Of a stretch of 35,072 nt of DNA, positions 14,704 to 23,825 are shown one piece after another. The DNA lies in assembly GCA_003153335.1 (NCBI GenBank), contig PLYG01000430.1:1094-36165 (forward strand), written 5' to 3'. The position numbers were made by a program, and so were the translations under genes. The notes under the pieces were generated by a model. The model saw only the letters and a list, made by a program, of their open reading frames with translations. It was not told the DNA's origin and did no database searches. This DNA is from Betaproteobacteria bacterium (GTDB lineage: Bacteria; Pseudomonadota; Gammaproteobacteria; Burkholderiales; Casimicrobiaceae). How positions within the stretch are numbered: the stretch's first letter is position 1; each line of letters opens with the position of its first letter.

Positions 14704-14777
14704 TCGCCATCGGCTCTAAGGCATAGAGCTGCGGACTTCTCGTCCGTTGACCGCAGGCTCGAATCCCGCACGGCCTA
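14704..14777 (+). tRNA. tRNA-like sequence, anticodon position UCU (Arg-like), degenerate
   Basis: A cloverleaf can be laid over 74 nt. The D stem is GCTC/GAGC (14713-14716 with 14726-14729) and the anticodon stem is GCGGA/TCCGT, with loop CTTCTCG giving TCT at 34-36. A 5-nt variable loop follows, then T stem GCAGG/CCCGC with loop CTCGAAT. Defects: the acceptor pairs at only about 4 of 7 positions, there is an A-C mismatch in the T stem, C replaces T54, and C37/G38 are atypical. CCA is not encoded. It is either a decayed tRNA-Arg, an attachment-site tRNA fragment, or a tRNA mimic. Confidence 0.5.
14757..14774 (+). repeat. Candidate left attachment repeat (T-arm of the tRNA-like sequence)
   Basis: GCTCGAATCCCGCACGGC matches GCTCGAATCCCTCATGGC at 31593-31610 at 16 of 18 positions, including 11 consecutive bases. 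The pair brackets the regulator, the defence operon and the decayed IS21 zone (16.8 kb). tRNA 3' ends are the usual crossover targets of tyrosine integrases, but no complete integrase lies between the copies. Confidence 0.4.
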
Positions 14778-14793
14778 TCAACAAAGTTGTTCT

Positions 14794-14898
14794 TCAAAGC
14801 TGTGACAGCAACGCCCGACAAGCCGCGTAGGTCAGCAACGGAATGCCGACAAACAACACCAGAGCCCATACCAGCATTAGGAACAGGATCGGATTCAT
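14794..14898 (-). CDS. 34-aa single-TM microprotein
   Basis: ATG 14898 overlaps the stop of the 41-aa gene (ATGA). The product MNPILFLMLVWALVLFVGIP... is one hydrophobic helix followed by a short polar tail (CRALLSQL). Such two-gene small units are common in phages. No family recognised. Confidence 0.5.
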   Translation of the reverse strand: MNPILFLMLVWALVLFVGIPLLTYAACRALLSQL

Positions 14899-15020
14899 GC
14901 CGATCTCCACTGGTCGCGCACATAGCGCGCAGACCATTCATGCCCACAGTCGGTACTGCAGACGATGACGATATTGCTTTGATGCAAGCGCGCCCAATCA
15001 CCCCATACGAACTTGTTCAT
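14895..15020 (-). CDS. 41-aa small protein
   Basis: ATG 15020 has GGAG 7-10 nt upstream, a better site than any upstream start in the longer open frame. The product starts MNKFVWGDWARLHQ and has CSTDCGHEWSARYV, suggesting a half zinc ribbon (CxxxC plus His). Overlap with the 34-aa microprotein suggests co-translation. Confidence 0.5.
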   Translation of the reverse strand: MNKFVWGDWARLHQSNIVIVCSTDCGHEWSARYVRDQWRSA

Positions 15021-15180
15021 TTGTTCTCCACGTTGAGCCCTGCGCGGCCGGAGCCGGAGCCCCAGCGCGAAGTTGGTCAGCCCGCCGGCCGGTCCATCGC
15101 CGGCCGGCCGGCCTTTCCCGCCCCTCGCTCCGGGCAACAAGCTCACGCAATGAGCCAAGAGAGGCGGAAGATATTTCAAT
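15021..15180. other. Intergenic, with a strong GC hairpin at 15084-15108
   Basis: GCCGGCCGG, 7-nt loop, CCGGCCGGC. The stem is perfect over 9 bp, but neither strand has a U tract nearby, so intrinsic termination is unlikely; it could insulate the defence operon from upstream transcription. No gene is supported here. Confidence 0.45.
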
Positions 15181-15230
15181 CTTTCACCCAAAGTATGAAA
15201 GTTTTGCACTATTCTGTCCCATATTCCAAA
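15181..15230 (+). promoter_or_regulatory. Two inverted repeats at the head of the defence operon
   Basis: CTTTCA-N9-TGAAAG (15181-15201) and CACTATT...AATAGTG (15207-15235 region). A possible -35 TTGCAC lies at 15204-15209, but no good -10 is at the right spacing. Their position just upstream of the HTH gene suggests autoregulation. Confidence 0.45.
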
Positions 15231-15235
15231 TAGTG

Positions 15236-15469
15236 ATGATTCGCATAGCATGGATTACAGTCACAGCCGCGATCATAGTGATCATGGAGGTAGTCGCCTA
15301 CCTGAAGACCACCGAGCGGACGGCTTACCACTTGGTCGCCGATCGGCAGATTCCCGCCTTCAAGGTTGAGAAGAGTTGGCGGATCTTGTACAAAGACTTC
15401 GAAGCGTGAATTCGGCAGAAGTTGGCCATTGGCGCCGAGCCTTCATCGCTGCCAGGCGAGCAGTTTTAG
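15236..15469 (+). pseudogene. HTH_17/excisionase-like regulator interrupted by an in-frame TGA
   Basis: From ATG 15236 (or the internal ATG at 15284) the frame reads as a MerR-like helix-turn-helix of the HTH_17 kind: VVAYLKTTERTAYHLVADRQ, IPAFKVEKSWRILYKDFEA. It then meets TGA at 15407-15409 exactly where the family has a conserved Trp (TGG), and the frame continues sensibly (IRQKLAIGAEPSSLPGEQF) to a TAG at 15467. A one-base TGG to TGA change explains it. The 57-aa short form still contains the whole winged helix and might work. It ends 12 bp before the helicase gene, so it is the probable operon regulator. Confidence 0.65.
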
Positions 15470-15480
15470 GGGGTTGAGCG

Positions 15481-18400
15481 ATGCAGTCAGTGATTGGTTC
15501 GGTACCCTTGGAACGCATCCATGTGCCGCGCGTTGGCATGCTCGCCACGGTGCGCAATCGGCGCGGGGTCATCTCAGCGGTAGAGCCTTTCGCTGCGTCC
15601 AAGACCTCCGAACTGCTCCACCTGGTCACAATCGAGTTCAGCGATTCCGACGGCGACGCCGAAGAAACGCTGCTCTGGGAGCGCGAGCGTCAGCCGGTGG
15701 TTCTCGAGCCCAATGCCCTTCCACGCGCCGGCGTCGATGCGCCGATGCGCATGCGGGAGTTCCTCGCTCTCCAGCGTGCGACCCGCTGGACTGCCATCAC
15801 GCCGTTCCTGGCTGCGGATTCAGCCGCGCGGCGCAGCGAACTGGTGCCCACCGCACCGGTCTACGGCGCCGTCAGCGCCGATGACTTTCAGCTCGTTCCC
15901 TTGGCACGCGCGATGCGCATGCCCCGGGTCTCGCTTTTGTTGGCCGACGATGTCGGGCTGGGCAAGACGGTCGAGGCGGGCCTAATCCTGGCCGAACTGG
16001 TGCGCAAGCGCCGCATCCGGCGTGTCCTGATCTTGACGCCGGCTTCGCTGCGCACCCAGTGGCAACAGGAAATGGAAGACAAGTTCTCCCTCGGCTTCGA
16101 TATCGTTGACAAGGCGGCCACCCACAAACTGCAGAAGGAAATGGGTCTCGACGCGAACCCTTGGCGCGCGCTGCCCAGAATCATCACGTCATATCACTAT
16201 CTGCGCCAGCCGGACGTGCTGGAGCAGTTCATCGCCAATTGCCGCACGACCCACTCCCACCAGGGTGCGCAATTGCCATGGGATCTGCTGATCGTTGACG
16301 AAGCGCACAACCTCATGCCGTCGAACTTCGGCGAGGACAGCGACCTCGCCGAGATGTTGCGGCTGTTGACCCCTTGGTTCGAGCACCGGCTCTTTCTGAC
16401 CGCCACGCCGCACAACGGTCACACGCGGTGCTTCTCCGGGCTGCTGGAGCAGCTTGACCCGGTGCGGTTCACGCGCACGCCAGGGTTCACGGACAAAGAG
16501 CGCCAGATGATCGGCGACGTGCTGATCCGCCGGCTGAAGAGTGAGATCAACACACAGGACAAGGAGGCCGGGCGACCGCCGCGGTTTGCCACCCGCTACC
16601 TAGAGCCACTGCCGCTGTACCTGCCCAAGGCAGAAAAGGAACTGGCAATGGCGGTGCGGGCCTTCTGTGTTGCGCTCAAGCGCCAAATCATTGCCGCGCC
16701 CGAAGCGCGGACCGTCCTCAACTTCGCTATTGAAGTGCTGCGCAAGCGTTTGCTTTCCTGTTCCGTCACCTTCGCCGACAGCTGGCTCCGTTTCAAGGCG
16801 GGCTTGGCGGAAAGGGAGGCCACGCAGACCAGCGAAGTACTGGCTGCGCGGCGGGCATTGCAGGAGGACATCGACGACGATCAGGAGCGCGAAAGCCGCA
16901 ACCTGCACGCCAACCACGTAGTGGGTGCGTGGATGTATCCCTACTTGGGAGCTCTGGCCGAAAGCGTGGCAGCCGTAGACGCCGCCCTCCGCGCTTTGAA
17001 GCTGGATCAGCTTCCCGTGGTCAGCAAGGTGCCGACGGTCGACGCCCGTTTTGATCGCCTGAAGGATCTAGTCAAGCAGCGCTTGCGCAACGCAGAGGCG
17101 TGGAACCGCGACGAGCGGTTGATCGTCTTCACCGAATACAAGACCACCCTGGATTATGTAGTTAAGCGGTTAGAGGGCGAGTTCGGTGCAGACAGTGGCG
17201 CCATCATCCAGCTCTACGGCGGCATGAGCGATGAAGACCGCGAGCGCATCAAGTTCGCCTTTAACGACCCCGATTCGCCAGTGCGGATCCTGGTGGCCAC
17301 CGATGCTGCGTCAGAGGGGTTGAACCTCCAGCACACGGCGCGGTTGCTGATGCACTTCGAAATTCCCTGGAATCCGTCGCGCTTGGAGCAGCGCAACGGC
17401 CGCGTTGACCGCTATGGCCAGTCGTCCGACGTAACGATCTACCACTTCGCCAGCGACGATGACGCCGACTTGGCCTTCGTCGCCCGCGTCCTGGAAAAGG
17501 TCAACGACATCCGCGAAGACCTCGGCTCCGTCGGTGAGCTCTTCGATGCCGCTTTCCAGCGGCGGATGATGGAGTTCAACGAAGACAAAGAGGTTTTTGC
17601 CGAACTTGAGCGCGAAATCAGCACGCGCAAGCGATCATCAGATGACGCCCGGGTGCACACCCAAGAGCGAGGGACCGGAGACCGCGCCCGGTTTGAGCAA
17701 CTGCTAGTCGATCTGGACCTCAGCCCTGTGACGCTGCAGGAAACCTTGCGCATCGCTTTGGGCTTGGGCTCAGCCCAAGTGCCACTGGAAGGTCCCGACG
17801 CAAGGGGCCGCATGCGACTTCGGTCACCCCTGCCATCTCGCTGGCAGGCCGTAGTGGATGATAGCCTCCGGCTGCGAGCGAACAAAGGTGTCACCGGTTC
17901 GATGCCTTGGCTGGTCTTCGACAACCAATTCTTCATCCACACGATCAACGGCCGCCCGGTGTTCCGCCCGTCGATGGACACCGTGCTGCTCCACTTGGGG
18001 CACCCCGTCATGCGACACGCGTTGGCCTCGTTCGCCCGCCTGCGCTTTCCCGGCGGCCAGAGCGAGTTCACACCTCCAAGCCGCTGGGTGGTCACTCGCG
18101 GCGCGGTGCCGGCCGGCGCCGACGCGTTGCTGCTGCTCACTGTGGAAGAGATGGCCGTCAACGAACTGCGCGAGACCTTTCACCACTGGGTGCGAACTGT
18201 AGTCTTGCCCATCAACGGCGGCGTGCTCGGTGATGCGTTGGCCTACACCGGCCCCCATGGCGCAGCGCAGCCAGGTGTCGAGGATGCCAGCGGCGTGCCA
18301 GAGGCGCGAGCTATCTGGGACGACGTCGACGACGATGTTCGCACCTGGATCAACAGCTACCGAACCCGATTGACCGAGACGATTACCACCGAGCTCAAAG

Positions 18401-18762
18401 CGGCGGGGGTCGAGGCTGCGGCGCATGAGAAGGAAGCCTTCGAGCGCCGGATCCGGGAGGTGTCAGCACTTCAGCGCGACCAGAGCATCGACAAACTCAA
18501 GCGAGAGATCGAAGAGCAGCGCACGGCCGCCTTGCAGTATTCGCTGCTTGAAGATGCCAACGAGCTGGCTGAACGTCGGCTGCGCGACCTGCAAGACGAA
18601 CTCAAGCGCCGACAAGGGCAGTTTGGCGATCTACTGGAACGGCTCCAGCAAGAGCGCGATCGCATATTGCAGCACGTGCAGCCCCTTCGGTTCAGCCTCC
18701 GGTCCACAGCGCAGGTTTTCCCGGTCACGGTGGAAATCCGGCTCCCGGGGGCGCAGGCATGA
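15481..18762 (+). CDS. SNF2-family helicase, DrmD-like
   Basis: 1093 residues with AGGGGG about 8 nt upstream of the ATG. The ATPase core shows Walker A DDVGLGKT (156-163), DEAH (273-276) and TATPH (about 307). A second RecA lobe has RLIVFTEYKTTL (about 545), VATDAASEGLNLQ (about 605), and motif VI QRNGRVDRYGQ (about 637-647). The last 200 residues are strongly helical and charged, with a coiled-coil look (KREIEEQRTAALQYS, RRLRDLQDELKRR). This matches the SNF2/HepA-like DrmD component of class 1 DISARM; the role would be sensing or translocating on foreign DNA. Its stop overlaps the methyltransferase start (ATGA). Confidence 0.85.
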   Translation: MQSVIGSVPLERIHVPRVGMLATVRNRRGVISAVEPFAASKTSELLHLVTIEFSDSDGDAEETLLWERERQPVVLEPNALPRAGVDAPMRMREFLALQRATRWTAITPFLAADSAARRSELVPTAPVYGAVSADDFQLVPLARAMRMPRVSLLLADDVGLGKTVEAGLILAELVRKRRIRRVLILTPASLRTQWQQEMEDKFSLGFDIVDKAATHKLQKEMGLDANPWRALPRIITSYHYLRQPDVLEQFIANCRTTHSHQGAQLPWDLLIVDEAHNLMPSNFGEDSDLAEMLRLLTPWFEHRLFLTATPHNGHTRCFSGLLEQLDPVRFTRTPGFTDKERQMIGDVLIRRLKSEINTQDKEAGRPPRFATRYLEPLPLYLPKAEKELAMAVRAFCVALKRQIIAAPEARTVLNFAIEVLRKRLLSCSVTFADSWLRFKAGLAEREATQTSEVLAARRALQEDIDDDQERESRNLHANHVVGAWMYPYLGALAESVAAVDAALRALKLDQLPVVSKVPTVDARFDRLKDLVKQRLRNAEAWNRDERLIVFTEYKTTLDYVVKRLEGEFGADSGAIIQLYGGMSDEDRERIKFAFNDPDSPVRILVATDAASEGLNLQHTARLLMHFEIPWNPSRLEQRNGRVDRYGQSSDVTIYHFASDDDADLAFVARVLEKVNDIREDLGSVGELFDAAFQRRMMEFNEDKEVFAELEREISTRKRSSDDARVHTQERGTGDRARFEQLLVDLDLSPVTLQETLRIALGLGSAQVPLEGPDARGRMRLRSPLPSRWQAVVDDSLRLRANKGVTGSMPWLVFDNQFFIHTINGRPVFRPSMDTVLLHLGHPVMRHALASFARLRFPGGQSEFTPPSRWVVTRGAVPAGADALLLLTVEEMAVNELRETFHHWVRTVVLPINGGVLGDALAYTGPHGAAQPGVEDASGVPEARAIWDDVDDDVRTWINSYRTRLTETITTELKAAGVEAAAHEKEAFERRIREVSALQRDQSIDKLKREIEEQRTAALQYSLLEDANELAERRLRDLQDELKRRQGQFGDLLERLQQERDRILQHVQPLRFSLRSTAQVFPVTVEIRLPGAQA

Positions 18763-21700
18763 ACAACAAGATCGAGTGGTGGAGCAGCCTCAACCATGGC
18801 GGGCTGCTGATATCCCCCGACAAGATCGCCACGGTCTTTGCTACCGAATTGCCGGCGCTGCCCATGTGGGAAGGCGACAAGCTGCGCCGCGCACTCACGG
18901 CGTTTGATGGTACCAATGAGCGCCTGAGCGCCTTGCTCGACTTCATGCTACATGACCTGTCGGCCTTGCCCGATGGTGAATGGCAGAAGGCGCAAGGCGT
19001 GGATGCGCGTTGGACCCTGCGCAGCTTCACCGGCGCGCTGGTTAAGCCGCGGCGGCTCTGGCAAGGGCCCCAGGGCGAAGTGCTGCCCGTGTTCGTGCCC
19101 GACGAGGGCGCGTCGCGCCAATTCGCCGGCCGCCTGGGCGTCGGCCGCTCGCGCCAATTACTGAGCCGAGCGGTGGAGTGGTTGCGTCAGAAGCAGCAGC
19201 CGCTGGCGCTGGTGACGAACGGGCGCCAGTGGCGCCTGGTGCATGCCGGCCAGGACTACGAAGCCTGGTGCGAGTGGGACATCGACCTGTGGTTCGTGGA
19301 AGGTCTGCCCGGACCGCAAGTCATGGCGTGGCGGCACCTGTTGTCCCGTGATGCTTTGGTTGCACCCAACGCGAAGAGCGAAAGCAGCTTGTTGGGTGCC
19401 ATGCTGGCCTCGCGGAAGGGTCAGGCCGATCTGTCGGCCGTGCTGGGCGAGCGTGTCCGCCAGGGTGTGGAAGAGCTGATCACTGCATCATACAGCGCCA
19501 TCGAGCAAGCCCAGCAAGCGGGCACCGCGCCCGCCTTTACTGACCTGTATGTGGCCGGCTCGCGCATCGTGATGCGCTGCATCATCACGCTGTTCGCCGA
19601 GGCCCGAAACCTGCTGCCGGTTGACAACCCGATCTACCAGCGCGCCTACAGTCTGGAAGGCCTGCGACAAAGTTTGGACCGCCGTGCCAGCGGCCGCGGA
19701 AACGAGCGCCTGGCCCAAGGCCGCAGTGCCTGGCCCAGGCTGATTGCGCTGTTCGGTCTGGTCTATCACGGCTCATCGCACGAAGCCATGCCGGTGCCAC
19801 AATATAGCGGTGGCCTTTTCGAGCCGGGTGATCCACAGTCGCAGGACGGTATCTCGCGTGCACTCGCGCTGCTGGAAAGCCCGGGCAACGCCATCACCGA
19901 CCGCCAGGTTCAGCACATGCTCCGCCTGCTGACGCGCACGCGTCTACGGGTGCGGCAGGGCCGCAAGAACACGTTGGTGGATGCGCCGGTGGATTTCTCG
20001 GCCCTCTCATCCGAGTACATCGGCATCCTGTATGAAGGCCTTCTGGACTTCGAGTTGAAGCAGGCTGCCGAAAACGACCCGGTGGTGTTCCTAGCGGTGG
20101 GCAACGAGCCCGCCTTGACGCTGTCGCAGCTAGAGGGCATGGACGACGCCGTCATCAAGCAGCTCTTCGAAGCGCTGAAAGAGAAGGACAAACCAGAAGC
20201 CGGCGAGGACGATGCTGGCGGCGAGGAGTCCGAAGTAGCAGAAGCGCTCGACGAGTCGAACGATGCGAACATCGCGGACGAATCGGATGAATCTGATGTG
20301 GAGGCAGAGGTCGTCGACCCAGACGAGGATCTGGCCCTCAGCCCCGACCACCTGGCGCGAGCCCAGACGTGGCTGGAAAGAGCGGCAGTTCTGGCCGGCC
20401 TGGTCAAGAAGCCGCGCGGCCGCAAGGCCGGCGACGGTGCAGACGACGCCGAAGCCTTGGCCAAGGCCGCCAAGCAACTGTGTGCACGCCTCGTGGCGCC
20501 CGGCCAATTCTTCCTGGTGCGCTGGGGCGGCACGCGCAAAGGCGCTGGTACCTTCTATACCCGCCCGCAACTGGCGGCGCCCACCGTGCGCCGGACGTTG
20601 GAGCCGCTGGCCTACAATGCGGTCCGCACCGCGGTGGATGCCCGCACTGGCCTGGACATCGTGGTGGAGTGGGTTCCCAAGCGCCCCGAGGCAATCCTGG
20701 CCTTGAAGGTCTGCGACTGCGCGATGGGCTCGGGCTCGTTCCTTGCCGGCGCCCTTCGGTATCTGACCGATGCGCTGGTGGCATCGCTGTACCACCACAA
20801 GCTGATCGAACGCGCAGAAAATGGCGGCGTGCCGCGCATGGCCGATGGCCAAATTTCAGAGGTGCTGAGCGACGAGCTTCTGAAGCTCAACCCCGCACAT
20901 GAAAGCTTTGAAGAAGCGCTGCGCGCCCAACTCAAGCGCCACATCGTGGAGCGCTGCCTGTACGGGGTCGACCTGGACCCATTGGCGGTCGAGCTTGGCC
21001 GCATGACCCTGTGGGTCGAGACCATGGATCGGGACTTGCCCTTCGGCTTCCTGGACCACAAGCTCAAGGTGGGCAACTCATTAGTAGGCGCCTGGTTCGA
21101 TATCTACCGCGACTATCCCGCAATGGCGTGGAAACGCGAAGGCGGTGACAAGGACTACCAGAAGGACAAGCCCGGCAACCTGGTCAACCACTTCTACGTC
21201 AACGCCAAAGGCAAGAAGCTCGGCGACAAGTTCACTGCGGCCATCAACAGTCGGGGTAAGGCGGTGCCTGACCAACTGCAAACGCAGATCACTGGTCAGC
21301 TGAGCCTAGGTGAGGCGATGGAAGCCAGCGACGTGCATGACGAGTTACTGAATGTGTTCCGCGCGCTGCACCGCTTGCCGGTCCATGACAGCGACAAGCG
21401 CGCAGCAATGTACCGCAATGAGGTGCTGAACAACCCGCACTACCACACGCTCAAGGCTCGCATGGATCTTTGGTGCGCATTATGGTTCTGGCCCGGTGAG
21501 CAGATCGACCTGGCGCCGCTGCCATTCGATTTCGCGCAGCCGAAGGACGCGGCACTGACCCTGGCCCAAGACTTGGCGCAGCAGCACCGCTTCTTCCACT
21601 GGGAGTTGGAGTTTCCGGATGTATTCAGTGCTGGGCAGTCTGGCTTTGACGCCATGCTGGGCAACCCGCCGTGGGAGACCATGCAGCCCAACTCCAAAGA

Positions 21701-23825
21701 GTTCTTCTCCAATCACGATCCTTTATACCGCGCTTACGGGAAGCAAGACGCGCTGGCAAAGCAAGTTGAGTACTTCAGTTTGTGGCCACAGATTGAGGCC
21801 GACTGGATCAACTATATTGCGGGGTTCAAATACTTCGCCAACTGGATGAACTACGCTGGCGCAGCCTTTGGGGACCGAATCGAGGTCGATAGGGATGGCA
21901 AAAAGAAGCATGATCTGAACCTCGGCGGTCGAGGCAAGAATAGCTTTGTCGAATCAGCCCAACTGCACCAAAAGTGGCAGCAGCGACGTCGTAAGCGGAA
22001 GGGCTTTTCCGATGTGTCACACCCCTTTGTGCACCAAGGCAGCGGTAAACCATACCTCCAGAAAATGTTCTTGGAACTGAGCCACGCACTGCTGAGACCA
22101 CAAGGCCGCATGGGCATGATTGTGCCAAGTAGCGTCTACACAGACAAGGGTGCGAAGGCATTGCGCGAATTGTTCCTGGATCATTGTGACTGGGAATGGC
22201 TGTTTGTCTTTGAAAACCGAGAGGCCATTTTTGAGATCCACCGATCCTTTAAGTTTGGTCCCCTTATTGCGCAGAAAGGCGGCACAACTCAATCTATCCG
22301 CGTAGCGTTCATGCGGCGGAACGTCGACGATTGGGCACGGGCGGAGCAACATGCTTTGAGCTACCGGCGAGAGCAGGTGCTTGAATTTTCACCATACTCG
22401 AAGGCAATTCTGGAAATTCGTAGTGAACAAGACCTCCGCGTGCTGCAAAAGGTCTACGCGAATGGTGTCCTGCTGGGCGACCAGAGTACCCATGGCTGGG
22501 GCATCAAGTACCAGCAGGGCGATTTCAACATGACTTCGGATTCCAAACTGTTCCCTGCGCGGTCGAAGTGGGAGGTGCAGGGTTACCACTCGGACGAGTA
22601 CGGCTACTGGTTGAAGGGTGCTTGGCGAGACTACAACGGCCCAGCGCACATTCTGGATCGAGAACCCGGACTGGTGCTATCACGGGATGGCTCGCGTGCT
22701 ATATGCGCGGCTGATATTGAGAGCGTAGCGTTGCCACTAATGCAAGGGGTAGGCATTTGGCAGTTTGACACTTGTGCGAAGGAGTATCTCTCCGGCGCCA
22801 ATCATCGAGCTAAGTGGACTCATGCAAGCTTTTCAGAGTGCCGCCTTCCGAGCCCTCAGTTTCTGATGAACGCCGTGGACTATGTTTCCAATCCTAAAGC
22901 ATCAAGAGGCTCGAACCTTGTCTTCAGAGCAGTACAGAATGCCGCCAATCAGCGCACGTTTATCGCGTCGATATCACCGTTCTGTCCAACTGGAAATTCG
23001 CTGGCGATGCTTAATGTAGAGAAAGGACGTGACGCGCTGATCGCTCGGTGCAATGCATTTGTGGCGGACTACGTACTGCGCCCAAGAATGAGTCAGGCAA
23101 ATCTGAATTGGTTTGTAGTCGCGGAAATGCCCGTACTGCCAGTCCAGACGGCCAAAGTGGAGAGATACATATCGTCTGCGGTCCGTGCACTCCTATTTAC
23201 CGGAAAGACGCACGCGGGTGAATGGGCACAACGAGCAGACCGTTCATGGCGGCGCTCTTGGGCGGTCACACCTCATGAGCGCTTGCGTGTGCGCGCAATG
23301 CTTGATGCGGTCATCGCTAGTGCAATGGGTCTCGACTTGACGGACTACAAATGGGTGCTTCGAGATGCTGACTACCCGGTTGCTCGCTTGGCCGATCGTC
23401 AGTTCTGCGACGGCTTGGACACCAAAGGTTTCTGGCGAGTCGATCGAGAGTCTGATCCTGAACTTCGTCACACAGTCCTATCCTTGGTCGCCTTCAGCGA
23501 CCTCGATCGGGTTGGTCTTGACGAGTTCGTCGGTCAGAATGACGGCGAAGGGTGGTTCGTCCCGGATTCCGTGCGTTTGACTGAATACGGTTTGGGGCAT
23601 GACGATCGCGCGAAGGTGCATCAGCCGGTGGCATCGCGTCTGGGGCCGCGCTTCCACCATTGGCAGTTAGGGGAAGACACCGAACGCTCTTGGCAGGAAT
23701 GCGCCGCACACGCGGATCTGATACGACGAATTGTCGAGCTGCATTATTCAGCAGATGAAAGTGGCGGCAGTTTGCCCGTCGCTGCAGAGGGACCGACTGA
23801 CTACAAGCATGGAGGCTTGTTCTAA
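18759..23825 (+). CDS. Very large N6-adenine DNA methyltransferase, DrmMI/PglX-like
   Basis: 1688 residues. SAM motif I is CDCAMGSGSF at about 652-661, preceded by the GTFYTRPQLA region typical of fused restriction-modification methylases. The catalytic motif IV is NPPW at 969-972. An acidic, probably disordered linker lies at about 472-525 (GEDDAGGEESEVAE, then DESDESDVEAEVVD). After motif IV the sequence to about residue 1600 should hold target recognition; its codon use looks more AT-rich than the flanks. The enzyme would methylate adenine to mark self DNA and be required for self/non-self discrimination. It lies between two helicase genes with 1-4 bp overlaps. Confidence 0.85.
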   Translation: MNNKIEWWSSLNHGGLLISPDKIATVFATELPALPMWEGDKLRRALTAFDGTNERLSALLDFMLHDLSALPDGEWQKAQGVDARWTLRSFTGALVKPRRLWQGPQGEVLPVFVPDEGASRQFAGRLGVGRSRQLLSRAVEWLRQKQQPLALVTNGRQWRLVHAGQDYEAWCEWDIDLWFVEGLPGPQVMAWRHLLSRDALVAPNAKSESSLLGAMLASRKGQADLSAVLGERVRQGVEELITASYSAIEQAQQAGTAPAFTDLYVAGSRIVMRCIITLFAEARNLLPVDNPIYQRAYSLEGLRQSLDRRASGRGNERLAQGRSAWPRLIALFGLVYHGSSHEAMPVPQYSGGLFEPGDPQSQDGISRALALLESPGNAITDRQVQHMLRLLTRTRLRVRQGRKNTLVDAPVDFSALSSEYIGILYEGLLDFELKQAAENDPVVFLAVGNEPALTLSQLEGMDDAVIKQLFEALKEKDKPEAGEDDAGGEESEVAEALDESNDANIADESDESDVEAEVVDPDEDLALSPDHLARAQTWLERAAVLAGLVKKPRGRKAGDGADDAEALAKAAKQLCARLVAPGQFFLVRWGGTRKGAGTFYTRPQLAAPTVRRTLEPLAYNAVRTAVDARTGLDIVVEWVPKRPEAILALKVCDCAMGSGSFLAGALRYLTDALVASLYHHKLIERAENGGVPRMADGQISEVLSDELLKLNPAHESFEEALRAQLKRHIVERCLYGVDLDPLAVELGRMTLWVETMDRDLPFGFLDHKLKVGNSLVGAWFDIYRDYPAMAWKREGGDKDYQKDKPGNLVNHFYVNAKGKKLGDKFTAAINSRGKAVPDQLQTQITGQLSLGEAMEASDVHDELLNVFRALHRLPVHDSDKRAAMYRNEVLNNPHYHTLKARMDLWCALWFWPGEQIDLAPLPFDFAQPKDAALTLAQDLAQQHRFFHWELEFPDVFSAGQSGFDAMLGNPPWETMQPNSKEFFSNHDPLYRAYGKQDALAKQVEYFSLWPQIEADWINYIAGFKYFANWMNYAGAAFGDRIEVDRDGKKKHDLNLGGRGKNSFVESAQLHQKWQQRRRKRKGFSDVSHPFVHQGSGKPYLQKMFLELSHALLRPQGRMGMIVPSSVYTDKGAKALRELFLDHCDWEWLFVFENREAIFEIHRSFKFGPLIAQKGGTTQSIRVAFMRRNVDDWARAEQHALSYRREQVLEFSPYSKAILEIRSEQDLRVLQKVYANGVLLGDQSTHGWGIKYQQGDFNMTSDSKLFPARSKWEVQGYHSDEYGYWLKGAWRDYNGPAHILDREPGLVLSRDGSRAICAADIESVALPLMQGVGIWQFDTCAKEYLSGANHRAKWTHASFSECRLPSPQFLMNAVDYVSNPKASRGSNLVFRAVQNAANQRTFIASISPFCPTGNSLAMLNVEKGRDALIARCNAFVADYVLRPRMSQANLNWFVVAEMPVLPVQTAKVERYISSAVRALLFTGKTHAGEWAQRADRSWRRSWAVTPHERLRVRAMLDAVIASAMGLDLTDYKWVLRDADYPVARLADRQFCDGLDTKGFWRVDRESDPELRHTVLSLVAFSDLDRVGLDEFVGQNDGEGWFVPDSVRLTEYGLGHDDRAKVHQPVASRLGPRFHHWQLGEDTERSWQECAAHADLIRRIVELHYSADESGGSLPVAAEGPTDYKHGGLF

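Noticed and set aside
14360-15001. 213-aa minus frame spanning the tRNA-like region
   Set aside because: Runs through three overlapping better-supported features and has low-complexity composition.
15084-15108. Intrinsic terminator
   Set aside because: The stem is strong but no T tract follows on either strand.
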